Part shown: one piece after another, positions 32,872 through 40,114 of the stretch | How positions within the stretch are numbered: position 1 is the first letter of the stretch | How the letters are laid out: each line of letters starts with the position of its first letter | Origin: Flavobacteriales bacterium UBA6057 | GTDB lineage: Bacteria > Bacteroidota > Bacteroidia > Flavobacteriales_G > Salibacteraceae | NCBI GenBank assembly: GCA_002428995.1 | Contig: DIYJ01000009.1 | Span: 124,001-188,000, forward strand | Direction of reading: 5' to 3' | DNA: 64,000 bases | The notes under the pieces: model-generated | What the model was told of the DNA's origin: nothing | The model's input: only the letters and a program-made list of their open reading frames with translations | Database searches by the model: none | Translations under genes and position numbers: made by a program

Positions 32872-35703
32872 TCAAGGATTCTTAACAGCCAGTTCTTTGG
32901 AGGATTCGATGGCATCGTAGAAGGCCTGCTGAATGTCCGTTCGGATGTTCAGATCGAGCAGCTTCCGGTTGTTTGCGCTAGGATAGACGCGGTTCGAAAG
33001 GAACACATACACTACACCGTTGGCAGGGTCGGCCCATGTGGTGGTTCCGGTAAAACCCTGATGACCAAAGGCTTCACGGTCGGTGCAACCGCACGTAGGC
33101 CCGGGACTGCCATCTCGAACGGGCTTATCAAAGCCTGCGCCCCTTCGATTGTCATTGTCACAAAACTGGCAGCGAATGAAGTCAGAGAGTGTTTCAGGAT
33201 TCAGATAGTGTTCGTAACCGTATTCACCTTCCTGCAGGTACATCTGCATCAGAATTCCAAGATCGTTGGCGTTCGAGAACAACCCGGCATGTCCACCTAC
33301 ACCGCCCAGCATGGCAGCGCCTGGATCGTGCACATCTCCGTGGATCAATTGCTTGCGGAATGCACGATCGTATTCTGTGGGAACGATGCGATCCTTGTCA
33401 AACTTCTCGAGCGGGCGATACGTCATCGTGCTGAGTCCCAAAGGAGCGTATAAGGTGCTGTCCAAGTATTGATCCATCGTGGTTTCGCTCAACCGCTCGA
33501 TGACACGAAGGGCAAAGTAGTAGCCTACATCACTGTACTTGTACTTCTTCTTCGAGGAAAGCTTTGCACCCAGGATTTGACGGAAGATGAGGTCTGGATA
33601 GTCTTTGCGGATGTAGAAGTTGTTCGCCACACGATGGGGATACACATCAGATTTGGCGAGGCTGTAAATGTCGTAGCGAGGCACTCCCTTGGAAAGTGTC
33701 TTACTGTAAAATGGAATCCAGGCGGGAAGGCCAGCCTGATGCGCCAGAATGTCCCTGAAATTCAGGTTCATGTACTCGGTTGTATCTACCCATCCAGGCA
33801 GAAAGTCGCATAGGTTTTTGTCAAGACTGAAGAGTCCGTCATCTGTCAGCCGCATCAAGGCTGCGGTAGATGCCGCAATCTTGGTGATGGAAGCGAGGTC
33901 ATACAAGTCGGAGGTTTCTACAGGCTTTCCGTCATCGTAGGTATGATTCCCAAAAGCTTCATTCACCACTACCACTCCGTCTTTAGCCAGCCAAACCTGG
34001 CAGCCGGGATAAGCCTTTTCCCGAATGCCCTTTTCTGCAATTTCCTCAATGGTTGCAAGGTTTTTACTGTCAATGCCAACTTCCTCAGGAATACCGTAGG
34101 CCAGCCTTGTCTTGGAAGTGATTAATCCTGACTTAGGCTCGAACACATCCTTGATCCCCGGACGAAGCACCCCGCGAATGGCTCTTCCTCCAAACAATGT
34201 CTGAATGGCGAGGTCATCGGTTTGAGCTGATGGAGAATGCGTAAGCAACACGGCTGGTTCGTTGGGGTAGCTGCTAAGGAATCGCAGCGCTTTATGATGA
34301 CCGTTCCACACGAGCACTGTGCGTGCGCGATTGGCAATTCGGTCGGCCACTGACTGCACGTGCTCAGACAAACCAAATCGCTTTCGCTGAAGGTTTTTCT
34401 CAGGGTCAATGGAAACAATCACCAAGTTGTAATAAGGCAGTTGAGGTGAAAGCTTCTGATAGTCTGCTTCCAGGTCAGAAGGCTTCAAATGGTAGACATC
34501 GGTAGGAGCGTAGCGCTCCAGGTCAGCTTTCAGTGGTGTGGTCTCTCCTACCTTAACATAGGCGATCTTCAGTGTGTCCAGTCGCTTGAAAGGAACTAAT
34601 TCATTTTCGTTGCGCAGCAACACCATGCTGGACCTCACCGCTTTTCGGGAAGTGGCCTTGAACTTTCGTCCCGGATCCAAAGCAGAATAGAGGATACGAG
34701 CGGGCTTAGTAATCCATCTTCGGGCACCTAGCACAGCTTTGCAGGCTTTGTCTACGACCACTTCATCGAGCATCTGCACTTCAACCGCCAGTTTCACCTC
34801 ACGTGCATAGCTTTCAGCATTTTGATCCACGAGCATGAGCTGTCCGCCTTTCTGCAGAAACTCCACCGGATTCAGCACTTGCTTTCTTCCTTTTGGATCA
34901 AAGAGCTCTGCCGCCACAATGCCCTGAAAGCCCATTTCCTCGCGCAGGAGGCGATGCATGACCGCTCTGGAGTTGCTCGCCATTTGCCCCATGGAGGAAT
35001 CAACTCCCGGCACAAGCGCATGTCCGACCACAATGGCCTTTACGCCACGATTGATGGCAGCCTTGTAGGGCACTAAGTCTTTCCTTTTAAGGGCGTCTGC
35101 ATTGGAAAAAATGAGTGGAGGTGCATCATCATCAAATCCACGTTCCGTATTTCCAATGCCGGGGAACTGGTCGAAAGCTACCAGGATGCCATAAGCTTCG
35201 AATTCCTGGATGAACAGCTCTGCGGCATACGCTACAAATTGTTGATCATCGCCAAAGGAATGATCAACCGTCAGTGGATTGAAATCGTTGTACAGCAGGC
35301 TTAATGATGGGCCGATGATGAAGTTAACTCCGTTCGCGTGGCAGAGGTTTGCCAGTGCTGAGAAGTAGTCTCGCAGCACGGCAGAATCGCGAATGGCACC
35401 CAGTTGAGTTTCAGAGAGGAAGACTTCTGATGGCGCAAGCTGTTGCAGATCTTGATAGCGAGCAATGGAGAAAGCCGGGAGTTCAGCGTTTGCAGGTTCC
35501 GAATCCGCAGTTCGCACCTCGGCAAAGAGCATCTGCACTTTTTCATCCAGGCTCATGGCACCAACCGTAGAATCTACCCATTCAATCGTCTCCGGGGCAA
35601 AGGGCTCTGTTCGTGCGTGGTTCACCTCCAGCCTGTTGGCAGAGAGGAACAGCAGGCTCGAAAAAGCGAGAGTCATAAACAGGTATGGGCGCGCGATCGT
35701 CAT
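32872..35703 (-). CDS. GH3-like domain fused to a class C beta-lactamase-type serine hydrolase
   Basis: The 943-residue exported protein has a signal peptide (MTIARPYLFMTLAFSSLLFLSA), an N-terminal GH3 (beta-N-acetylhexosaminidase-like) domain (about 40-340), a GH3 C-like domain (345-510) and a C-terminal serine hydrolase domain (about 545-935). The hydrolase has Ser605-x-x-Lys608 (LASITKIA), Tyr723-Ser-Asp and a later GGHAG motif, so it looks active. The GH3 part has lost its key residues: KHFPGHG is DQFPGIG (178-184), the following Asp-Ser-His is absent, and the nucleophile motif TDAL reads AAEL with Glu266. I chose ATG at 35703 for the signal peptide; a GTG lies 13 codons upstream. It probably acts on cell-wall material, but with a non-standard or structural GH3 half. 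Confidence 0.87.
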   Translation of the reverse strand: MTIARPYLFMTLAFSSLLFLSANRLEVNHARTEPFAPETIEWVDSTVGAMSLDEKVQMLFAEVRTADSEPANAELPAFSIARYQDLQQLAPSEVFLSETQLGAIRDSAVLRDYFSALANLCHANGVNFIIGPSLSLLYNDFNPLTVDHSFGDDQQFVAYAAELFIQEFEAYGILVAFDQFPGIGNTERGFDDDAPPLIFSNADALKRKDLVPYKAAINRGVKAIVVGHALVPGVDSSMGQMASNSRAVMHRLLREEMGFQGIVAAELFDPKGRKQVLNPVEFLQKGGQLMLVDQNAESYAREVKLAVEVQMLDEVVVDKACKAVLGARRWITKPARILYSALDPGRKFKATSRKAVRSSMVLLRNENELVPFKRLDTLKIAYVKVGETTPLKADLERYAPTDVYHLKPSDLEADYQKLSPQLPYYNLVIVSIDPEKNLQRKRFGLSEHVQSVADRIANRARTVLVWNGHHKALRFLSSYPNEPAVLLTHSPSAQTDDLAIQTLFGGRAIRGVLRPGIKDVFEPKSGLITSKTRLAYGIPEEVGIDSKNLATIEEIAEKGIREKAYPGCQVWLAKDGVVVVNEAFGNHTYDDGKPVETSDLYDLASITKIAASTAALMRLTDDGLFSLDKNLCDFLPGWVDTTEYMNLNFRDILAHQAGLPAWIPFYSKTLSKGVPRYDIYSLAKSDVYPHRVANNFYIRKDYPDLIFRQILGAKLSSKKKYKYSDVGYYFALRVIERLSETTMDQYLDSTLYAPLGLSTMTYRPLEKFDKDRIVPTEYDRAFRKQLIHGDVHDPGAAMLGGVGGHAGLFSNANDLGILMQMYLQEGEYGYEHYLNPETLSDFIRCQFCDNDNRRGAGFDKPVRDGSPGPTCGCTDREAFGHQGFTGTTTWADPANGVVYVFLSNRVYPSANNRKLLDLNIRTDIQQAFYDAIESSKELAVKNP

Positions 35704-35813
35704 AAACCGTGAAAATAGCGGAGTTAAAAACGGTAGTTTCACTCTCTTCTATTACTTATCCTCAAAAGCTTGTTACAATACAATAAACGCACCGATTTCA
35801 CTTTCTTTGTTTC

Positions 35814-36089
35814 ATGATGCGATTTCTTTTTAAAGTTCCGCGCCACAAGCGCTTTGAGTTCAAGCCCCGCTACTATGATGCCGATCGTGAGGCGTTGCAG
35901 ATGCGGATCAGGGCTTACCAAAGCGAGCGCGGAGAACTGGAAGGCCACGACCCGGATGTATTGCGGGGACGTTTATCGCATGCCTGGCGAACGAATTCGA
36001 ATCGCAGTGCCACCAAGCGTTCTAATAAGAATGTGATGATCATTGCTGTATTGCTGGGCCTCATCGCTTATTTCCTCTTCTACACCTAG
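35814..36089 (+). CDS. Small C-tail-anchored membrane protein
   Basis: The 91-residue protein has a conserved-looking start (MRFLFKVPRHKRFEFKPRYYD), a charged middle and a C-terminal transmembrane helix (about 72-89; NVMIIAVLLGLIAYFLF). The body should lie in the cytoplasm with the tail in the inner membrane. Two ATG codons in tandem (35814 and 35817) open the frame. The N-terminal wording is familiar from Bacteroidota small membrane proteins of unknown role, but I cannot name a family. It is divergent from the GH3 fusion gene and lies 11 nt before the glycosyltransferase gene. Confidence 0.75.
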   Translation: MMRFLFKVPRHKRFEFKPRYYDADREALQMRIRAYQSERGELEGHDPDVLRGRLSHAWRTNSNRSATKRSNKNVMIIAVLLGLIAYFLFYT

Positions 36090-36100
36090 GGCTGCTTTAC

Positions 36101-37213
36101 ATGAGCTTTGATCAGGCCGTTTGGCTGGCTTTTCTGTTCGTAGCCGGCACTCAGACCTTTGCCTGGGCGCTCTTTTTGATTCAGCTGCTGCGCCTCCGCT
36201 CGGATGCAAAGAAGCGCACACAGGAAGCAAGGGAACCCATTTCCCTGATCATCGCTGCGCGCAATGAAGAGGCTAACTTATTGAACCATCTTCCTGCCTG
36301 GATCGATCAGTTGAACGAGGAGGATGAGGTGGTTGTAGTGAACGACCGATCGGCAGACAATACTGCATTGGTGCTTCATGCCTTTGAACAGCGCCATGCC
36401 CAGGTGAAGGTGGTCACGATCAAACCGGTGGATGCTCATCACACGGTCTACGGAAAGAAGTTTGCGCTCACACTTGGCATCAAGGCTGCACGCCACGATC
36501 GACTGGCTTTTACGGATGCTGACTGCTGGCCAAACGATGCCTCCTGGATGGATCGCATGGGGCAGGAAATGCAAGACGTTTCACTCGTGCTGGGAAATGG
36601 CTTTGTGAAGCACACCAGCAGCTTTGTGTCGCGCATTGCACATTACGACAGCCTTCACACGGCCATTCTTTACCAGAGCTTCGCGCGCATGGGAATCCCT
36701 TACATGGGAGTGGGGCGATCGTTGGCTTATCACCGCGAACTATTTCATCGACAACAGGGCTTCCGTAGCCACCAACACATTCAGAGTGGAGATGATGACC
36801 TTTTTGTGTCATCGTTGAAAAATGCGAAGGTGAAATCTCAATTGGCTGCTTTGACGTGGACGGAAGCTCCACCCAGCCTGGACGATTACTTCAGGCAAAA
36901 GACAAGGCATTCATCCACCTCTTTTCACTACAAGTGGCATCACCAGATGCTCTTAGGCGTTTATTACACTTCACTCGCCTTGTTTTGGCCGCTCTTCATT
37001 GCGGCTCTGTTTTTAGGCGATGCAAGGGTTGCGTCCGGGCTTCTTCTTATTCGCTTAAGTTTGCAATTCGCTTCGCTCTTTTTGTTGGGCAAAATGAGCC
37101 AGAGTAAACTTGGTTTGCTAGCCACTTGTTGGAGTGAAGTTATTGTAGCGGTGATCTACCCTGTTTTTACCCTAGCCGCGAAATGGAAGAAAAGACATCG
37201 ATGGAAGAGTTGA
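36101..37213 (+). CDS. Family 2 glycosyltransferase, membrane-bound
   Basis: The 370-residue protein has an N-terminal transmembrane helix, a GT-A domain (about 45-280) and two or three C-terminal membrane helices. The GT2 signs are ISLIIAARNEEANLL, VVVNDRSADNT, FTDADCWP with a DxD-like motif, and the later SGDDDLF (catalytic-base region). These proteins transfer a sugar from a nucleotide donor to a lipid or polymer. The sequence alone does not give the donor. The gene overlaps the ECF sigma factor gene by 31 nt and follows the small membrane protein by 11 nt, so they form one operon with rsmG. Confidence 0.88.
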   Translation: MSFDQAVWLAFLFVAGTQTFAWALFLIQLLRLRSDAKKRTQEAREPISLIIAARNEEANLLNHLPAWIDQLNEEDEVVVVNDRSADNTALVLHAFEQRHAQVKVVTIKPVDAHHTVYGKKFALTLGIKAARHDRLAFTDADCWPNDASWMDRMGQEMQDVSLVLGNGFVKHTSSFVSRIAHYDSLHTAILYQSFARMGIPYMGVGRSLAYHRELFHRQQGFRSHQHIQSGDDDLFVSSLKNAKVKSQLAALTWTEAPPSLDDYFRQKTRHSSTSFHYKWHHQMLLGVYYTSLALFWPLFIAALFLGDARVASGLLLIRLSLQFASLFLLGKMSQSKLGLLATCWSEVIVAVIYPVFTLAAKWKKRHRWKS

Positions 37214-37812
37214 ATCAGAACCTGAGCGACAGAGCAAGAAAAGACCTTGAAAGAGTGCACAGGGCTTTGGAGGGAGATCAGAGGGCCTACACACAACTAA
37301 TGTCAGAGTACCGTGAGAACGTGTATTTCATGATGCTCAAAATGGTGCGCAACCAGGATGATGCGGAGGATTTAACGATTGAAGCGTTTGGAAAAGCCTT
37401 CAAGCGTCTCGCTCAGTACAAGCCTGATTATGCGTTCAGTACATGGCTGTTTAAGATCGCTTCCAACAATTGCATCGACTTCCTCCGAAAGAAGAAAAAA
37501 GCCAATACGGTTTCTATTGATGAAGGGGTGAGCAACGATGATGGCGATGATCTCTTTCTGGAGATTAGGGCTGGTAGCCTTGACCCGGAGGAGACGCTCA
37601 TGAAAGGCCAGCGCATCGATGAGATGCGGAAGATCGTTGACCAATTGAAGCCAAAGTACCGCTTGCTTGTGGAGCTGCGATACTTCAAAGAATACAGCTA
37701 CGAAGAGATTGCCGGTGAGCTCGATTTGCCACTTGGTACTGTGAAAGCTCAGTTGTTCAGAGCACGCGAATTGCTGTTTGAGATTCTGAAGCACAAAGTG
37801 AGTCGCATCTGA
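37183..37812 (+). CDS. ECF-type RNA polymerase sigma-70 factor
   Basis: The 209-residue protein has sigma region 2 (about 35-105; DAEDLTIEAFGKAFKRL, FSTWLFKIASNNCIDFLRKK) and region 4 (about 145-200; LLVELRYFKEYSYEEIAGEL, GTVKAQLFRARELL). Spacing and length match extracytoplasmic-function sigma factors. No adjacent anti-sigma gene is present. Its start lies inside the glycosyltransferase gene (31 nt overlap), and rsmG follows after 3 nt, so it is co-expressed with both. A second ATG at 37201 could be the true start. In Bacteroidota this sigma-glycosyltransferase-rsmG order is, from memory, conserved. Confidence 0.94.
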   Translation: MEEKTSMEELNQNLSDRARKDLERVHRALEGDQRAYTQLMSEYRENVYFMMLKMVRNQDDAEDLTIEAFGKAFKRLAQYKPDYAFSTWLFKIASNNCIDFLRKKKKANTVSIDEGVSNDDGDDLFLEIRAGSLDPEETLMKGQRIDEMRKIVDQLKPKYRLLVELRYFKEYSYEEIAGELDLPLGTVKAQLFRARELLFEILKHKVSRI

Positions 37813-37815
37813 TCC

Positions 37816-38454
37816 ATGAGGCCGCCCGCAGATTTCTCCACCACGTTTCCAAACATTTCAGAAAACCAGAAAGCTCAGCTCACCCAATTTGCTGAACTGT
37901 TGATTGGTTGGAACGAGCACGTAAACCTCATTTCCCGGAAAAACACGGATGAGATTTGGCACCAGCACCTGATGCACAGCTTGATGCTTACCAAGGTGGT
38001 GCAGTTTGCCAAAGGCCAGAAAGTTATGGATGTAGGAACGGGGGGAGGCTTACCCGGCATTCCATTGGCCATTGCTTTCCCAGAAACAAATTTCCTGCTG
38101 GTGGATTCAATCGGTAAAAAGATACGCGTGGTTCAGAATATGATCCGCGAGATGGGCCTCTCCAACGTAAGAGCGGAACAGCGCAGGGCAGAGCAGGTGA
38201 ACGATACCTTCGATTTTGTGGTCAGCCGGGCCGTGACAAGACTTCCCGCCTTCACGCAATGGGTGGAAAAAAGCATTCGATCCGGGAATGATGCCACTCT
38301 ACCGAATGGGATTCTCTACATAAAGGGAGGTGATTTCCAGGAAGAACTCAAAGAGATTGAATGTCCGCAGCGTGTGTGGGATATGCAGCAATGGAACGCT
38401 GATCCTTTTTTTGAGACGAAGAAGATTGTTTGGCTGGGGGTTAAGAGCCGCTAG
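37816..38454 (+). CDS. rsmG: 16S rRNA (guanine-527-N7)-methyltransferase
   Basis: The 212-residue Rossmann-fold enzyme methylates G527 of 16S rRNA with S-adenosylmethionine. The N-terminal helical part (ELLIGWNEHVNLISRKN) and the SAM-binding motif (VMDVGTGGGLPGIPLAIAFP), followed by FLLVDSIGKK, are family-typical. The VSRAVTRLPAF motif is also present. Loss of RsmG gives low-level streptomycin resistance in other bacteria. It is the last gene of the GT2-sigma-rsmG operon. Its stop overlaps the left arm of an inverted repeat at 38453. Confidence 0.95.
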   Translation: MRPPADFSTTFPNISENQKAQLTQFAELLIGWNEHVNLISRKNTDEIWHQHLMHSLMLTKVVQFAKGQKVMDVGTGGGLPGIPLAIAFPETNFLLVDSIGKKIRVVQNMIREMGLSNVRAEQRRAEQVNDTFDFVVSRAVTRLPAFTQWVEKSIRSGNDATLPNGILYIKGGDFQEELKEIECPQRVWDMQQWNADPFFETKKIVWLGVKSR

Positions 38455-38573
38455 CTATTAGCTGTCAGCGGCTTTGTGGTTCCAAGAAAACTTCGGATTG
38501 TGATTTCGTGCTCAGTACTTTGTAAAGGGTGGGATGCTTGTGATATCGGTCATAAGGCTGACAGCTAATAGCT
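38453..38573. repeat. 17-bp perfect inverted repeat between rsmG and holA
   Basis: agctattagctgtcagc (38453-38469) is the exact reverse complement of gctgacagctaatagct (38557-38573), with 87 nt between. Further partial copies of the same words occur just outside the second arm (gactgatagctagcc). The two flanking genes converge here. A similar word, ggctatcagccgtcagc, follows the stop of the gene at 51631-54552. It may be a bidirectional 3'-end element. Confidence 0.78.
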
Positions 38574-38591
38574 TGCGACTGATAGCTAGCC

Positions 38592-39623
38592 CTAAACTTC
38601 CAGCGCTCCTCCGTGCAGAATGTTGAACGTCAGTTCCTTCATCATCTCTTTGGCTTCTACACTTCCACTGTCTACTCCTTTGGCGCGGGCATCGTAGATG
38701 CGAAGCAGGCTGATGATCTGGGCGGTTTCCCTGGCATTGTATTTTCTGGCAGAGGCCACCAATTGCTTGGCAGCATAGGAGCTTCTCATTCCGGGAAGCT
38801 GCTGAACGGAGTTCAGATCTTTCTGCTTCAATCCATGGAACATCATCAACCGACTGAACTGGTTGAAAATCAACCCGATGGTCAGTACAAATGGATTGTT
38901 CTTCTCGTTTCGTCCCAGGAACTGTGAGATGCGAAAACTGCGCTCCACATCGCGGTCGGCCAGCGCGTTGATGTACTCGAAGATGTTGTATTCCTTGCTG
39001 ATGCCGATGTGTTCCTGCACCGTATCCACCCCGATTTCCTGGGAAAGCGGAACCGTAATGGTCAACTTCTTCAGTTCCATCTCGATTTTCTCCAGGTCAT
39101 TGCCCAGGTAATCAGACATGAGCTGTGCAGCCCTCGGGTTGATCCGATACTTCATGCCCCGGGCGAAGCCGGTGATGACATCGGCCAGCTCATAATCCTG
39201 GTGCTTCGAAGACTCGTAAACCAATCCGGAAGAGGCAATGGCTTTCACCCATTTCTTGCGCTGATCAGCCCGCTTGTATTTGAAATCAAGGACACAAATG
39301 GTGGTCGCCACCGGCTGTTTGAAATACGCTTCAAAGGCATCCCATTGCTGGAAATCTTGCGCCTCGCGTACAATGATCACCTGTCGCTCCGCCATCATCG
39401 GGAACTTGCGCAGCGTTTCCATCATCACATCCTTGTCCAAATCCCGACCGTAGAAGATGTATTGATTGAAATCGCGCTCGTGTTCTTCCAGTGCGGTGTG
39501 CTCAATGGCGCTGCTCAGCTTGTCGATGTAGAAAGGTTCTTCACCGTGAAGCAAGTAGATCGGCCGGAAGGTGCCCGATTTGATCTCTGCGATTAATTTG
39601 TTGAATTCCTGTACGTTGGCCAT
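38592..39623 (-). CDS. holA: DNA polymerase III subunit delta
   Basis: The 343-residue protein is the delta subunit that opens the beta clamp within the clamp loader. It starts MANVQEFNKLIAEIKSGTF, with YLLHGEEPFYIDKL in the N-terminal ATPase-like fold and the family's EHIGISKEYNIFEYINALADRD-type region in the middle. Length and layout are normal. It is divergent from the HsdR_N-type gene, 38 nt apart, an arrangement that I recall as common in Bacteroidota. Confidence 0.93.
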   Translation of the reverse strand: MANVQEFNKLIAEIKSGTFRPIYLLHGEEPFYIDKLSSAIEHTALEEHERDFNQYIFYGRDLDKDVMMETLRKFPMMAERQVIIVREAQDFQQWDAFEAYFKQPVATTICVLDFKYKRADQRKKWVKAIASSGLVYESSKHQDYELADVITGFARGMKYRINPRAAQLMSDYLGNDLEKIEMELKKLTITVPLSQEIGVDTVQEHIGISKEYNIFEYINALADRDVERSFRISQFLGRNEKNNPFVLTIGLIFNQFSRLMMFHGLKQKDLNSVQQLPGMRSSYAAKQLVASARKYNARETAQIISLLRIYDARAKGVDSGSVEAKEMMKELTFNILHGGALEV

Positions 39624-39645
39624 GATTCTGCTTCCGTTGCCCTGT

Positions 39646-39653
39646 TAACTTCG
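39646..39653 (+). promoter_or_regulatory. Candidate promoter -7 element (TAACTTCG)
   Basis: One mismatch from TAnnTTTG and of the same TTCG variety as those at 9016 and 10169. It ends 8 nt before the ATG at 39662, so the transcript would be nearly leaderless. It would drive the HsdR_N/subtilase operon. Confidence 0.35.
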
Positions 39654-39661
39654 CGTGGTTC

Positions 39662-40114
39662 ATGGATCGATCGTTAAAGCTCAATCTTCCTGACATTGAT
39701 GCAAAGCTCCGCAAGACTGCTGGCGGGCTTCAAATCTATGATTCATTTCGCAAGAAATTCGTGGTGCTTACACCGGAAGAATGGGTGAGGCAGCACTTCG
39801 CACACTATCTGGTGGCGCAGAACAAGGTGCCGGCTTCGCTTGTTTGGGTCGAGCATGAAATCAACTACGGAAACGTGGTGAAGCGCCCCGATATCAGCGT
39901 GATGGATACCAACATGAATACCTGGTGCATTGTAGAATGCAAAGCACCTCATGTGGAGATAACACAAGAAGTGTTTTTTCAGGTGACGACTTACCATTCC
40001 ATCTTGAAGCCGAAGTTCATCGTCATGACCAACGGTCTGAAACATTTCTATGCTATGTTTAAACCTGAGATGAAGAATTTCGTCTTTTTGAAAGAATTGC
40101 CTCTATACGCATGA
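39662..40114 (+). CDS. HsdR N-terminal domain protein (solitary PD-(D/E)XK fold)
   Basis: The 150-residue protein corresponds to the N-terminal nuclease-type domain of type I restriction R subunits and contains nothing else. The core motif is readable: Asp77 (KRPDISVMD) and Glu92-Cys-Lys94 (IVECKAP), with GLQIYDSFRKKFVVLTPEEW before it and a YHSILKPKFIVMTNG segment after. No helicase, HsdS or HsdM lies nearby, so it is not a restriction system. A housekeeping DNA or RNA role near holA is more likely. It overlaps the first subtilase gene by 4 nt (ATGA), although the products act in different compartments. Confidence 0.87.
   Translation: MDRSLKLNLPDIDAKLRKTAGGLQIYDSFRKKFVVLTPEEWVRQHFAHYLVAQNKVPASLVWVEHEINYGNVVKRPDISVMDTNMNTWCIVECKAPHVEITQEVFFQVTTYHSILKPKFIVMTNGLKHFYAMFKPEMKNFVFLKELPLYA

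Noticed and set aside
38453..38573. Inverted repeat considered as an insertion-sequence end or CRISPR unit
   Set aside because: There is no transposase, no target duplication and no regular spacing; only one pair of arms is present.
39662..40114. Restriction-modification system
   Set aside because: Only the HsdR N-terminal fold is present; no helicase, methylase or specificity gene is nearby.
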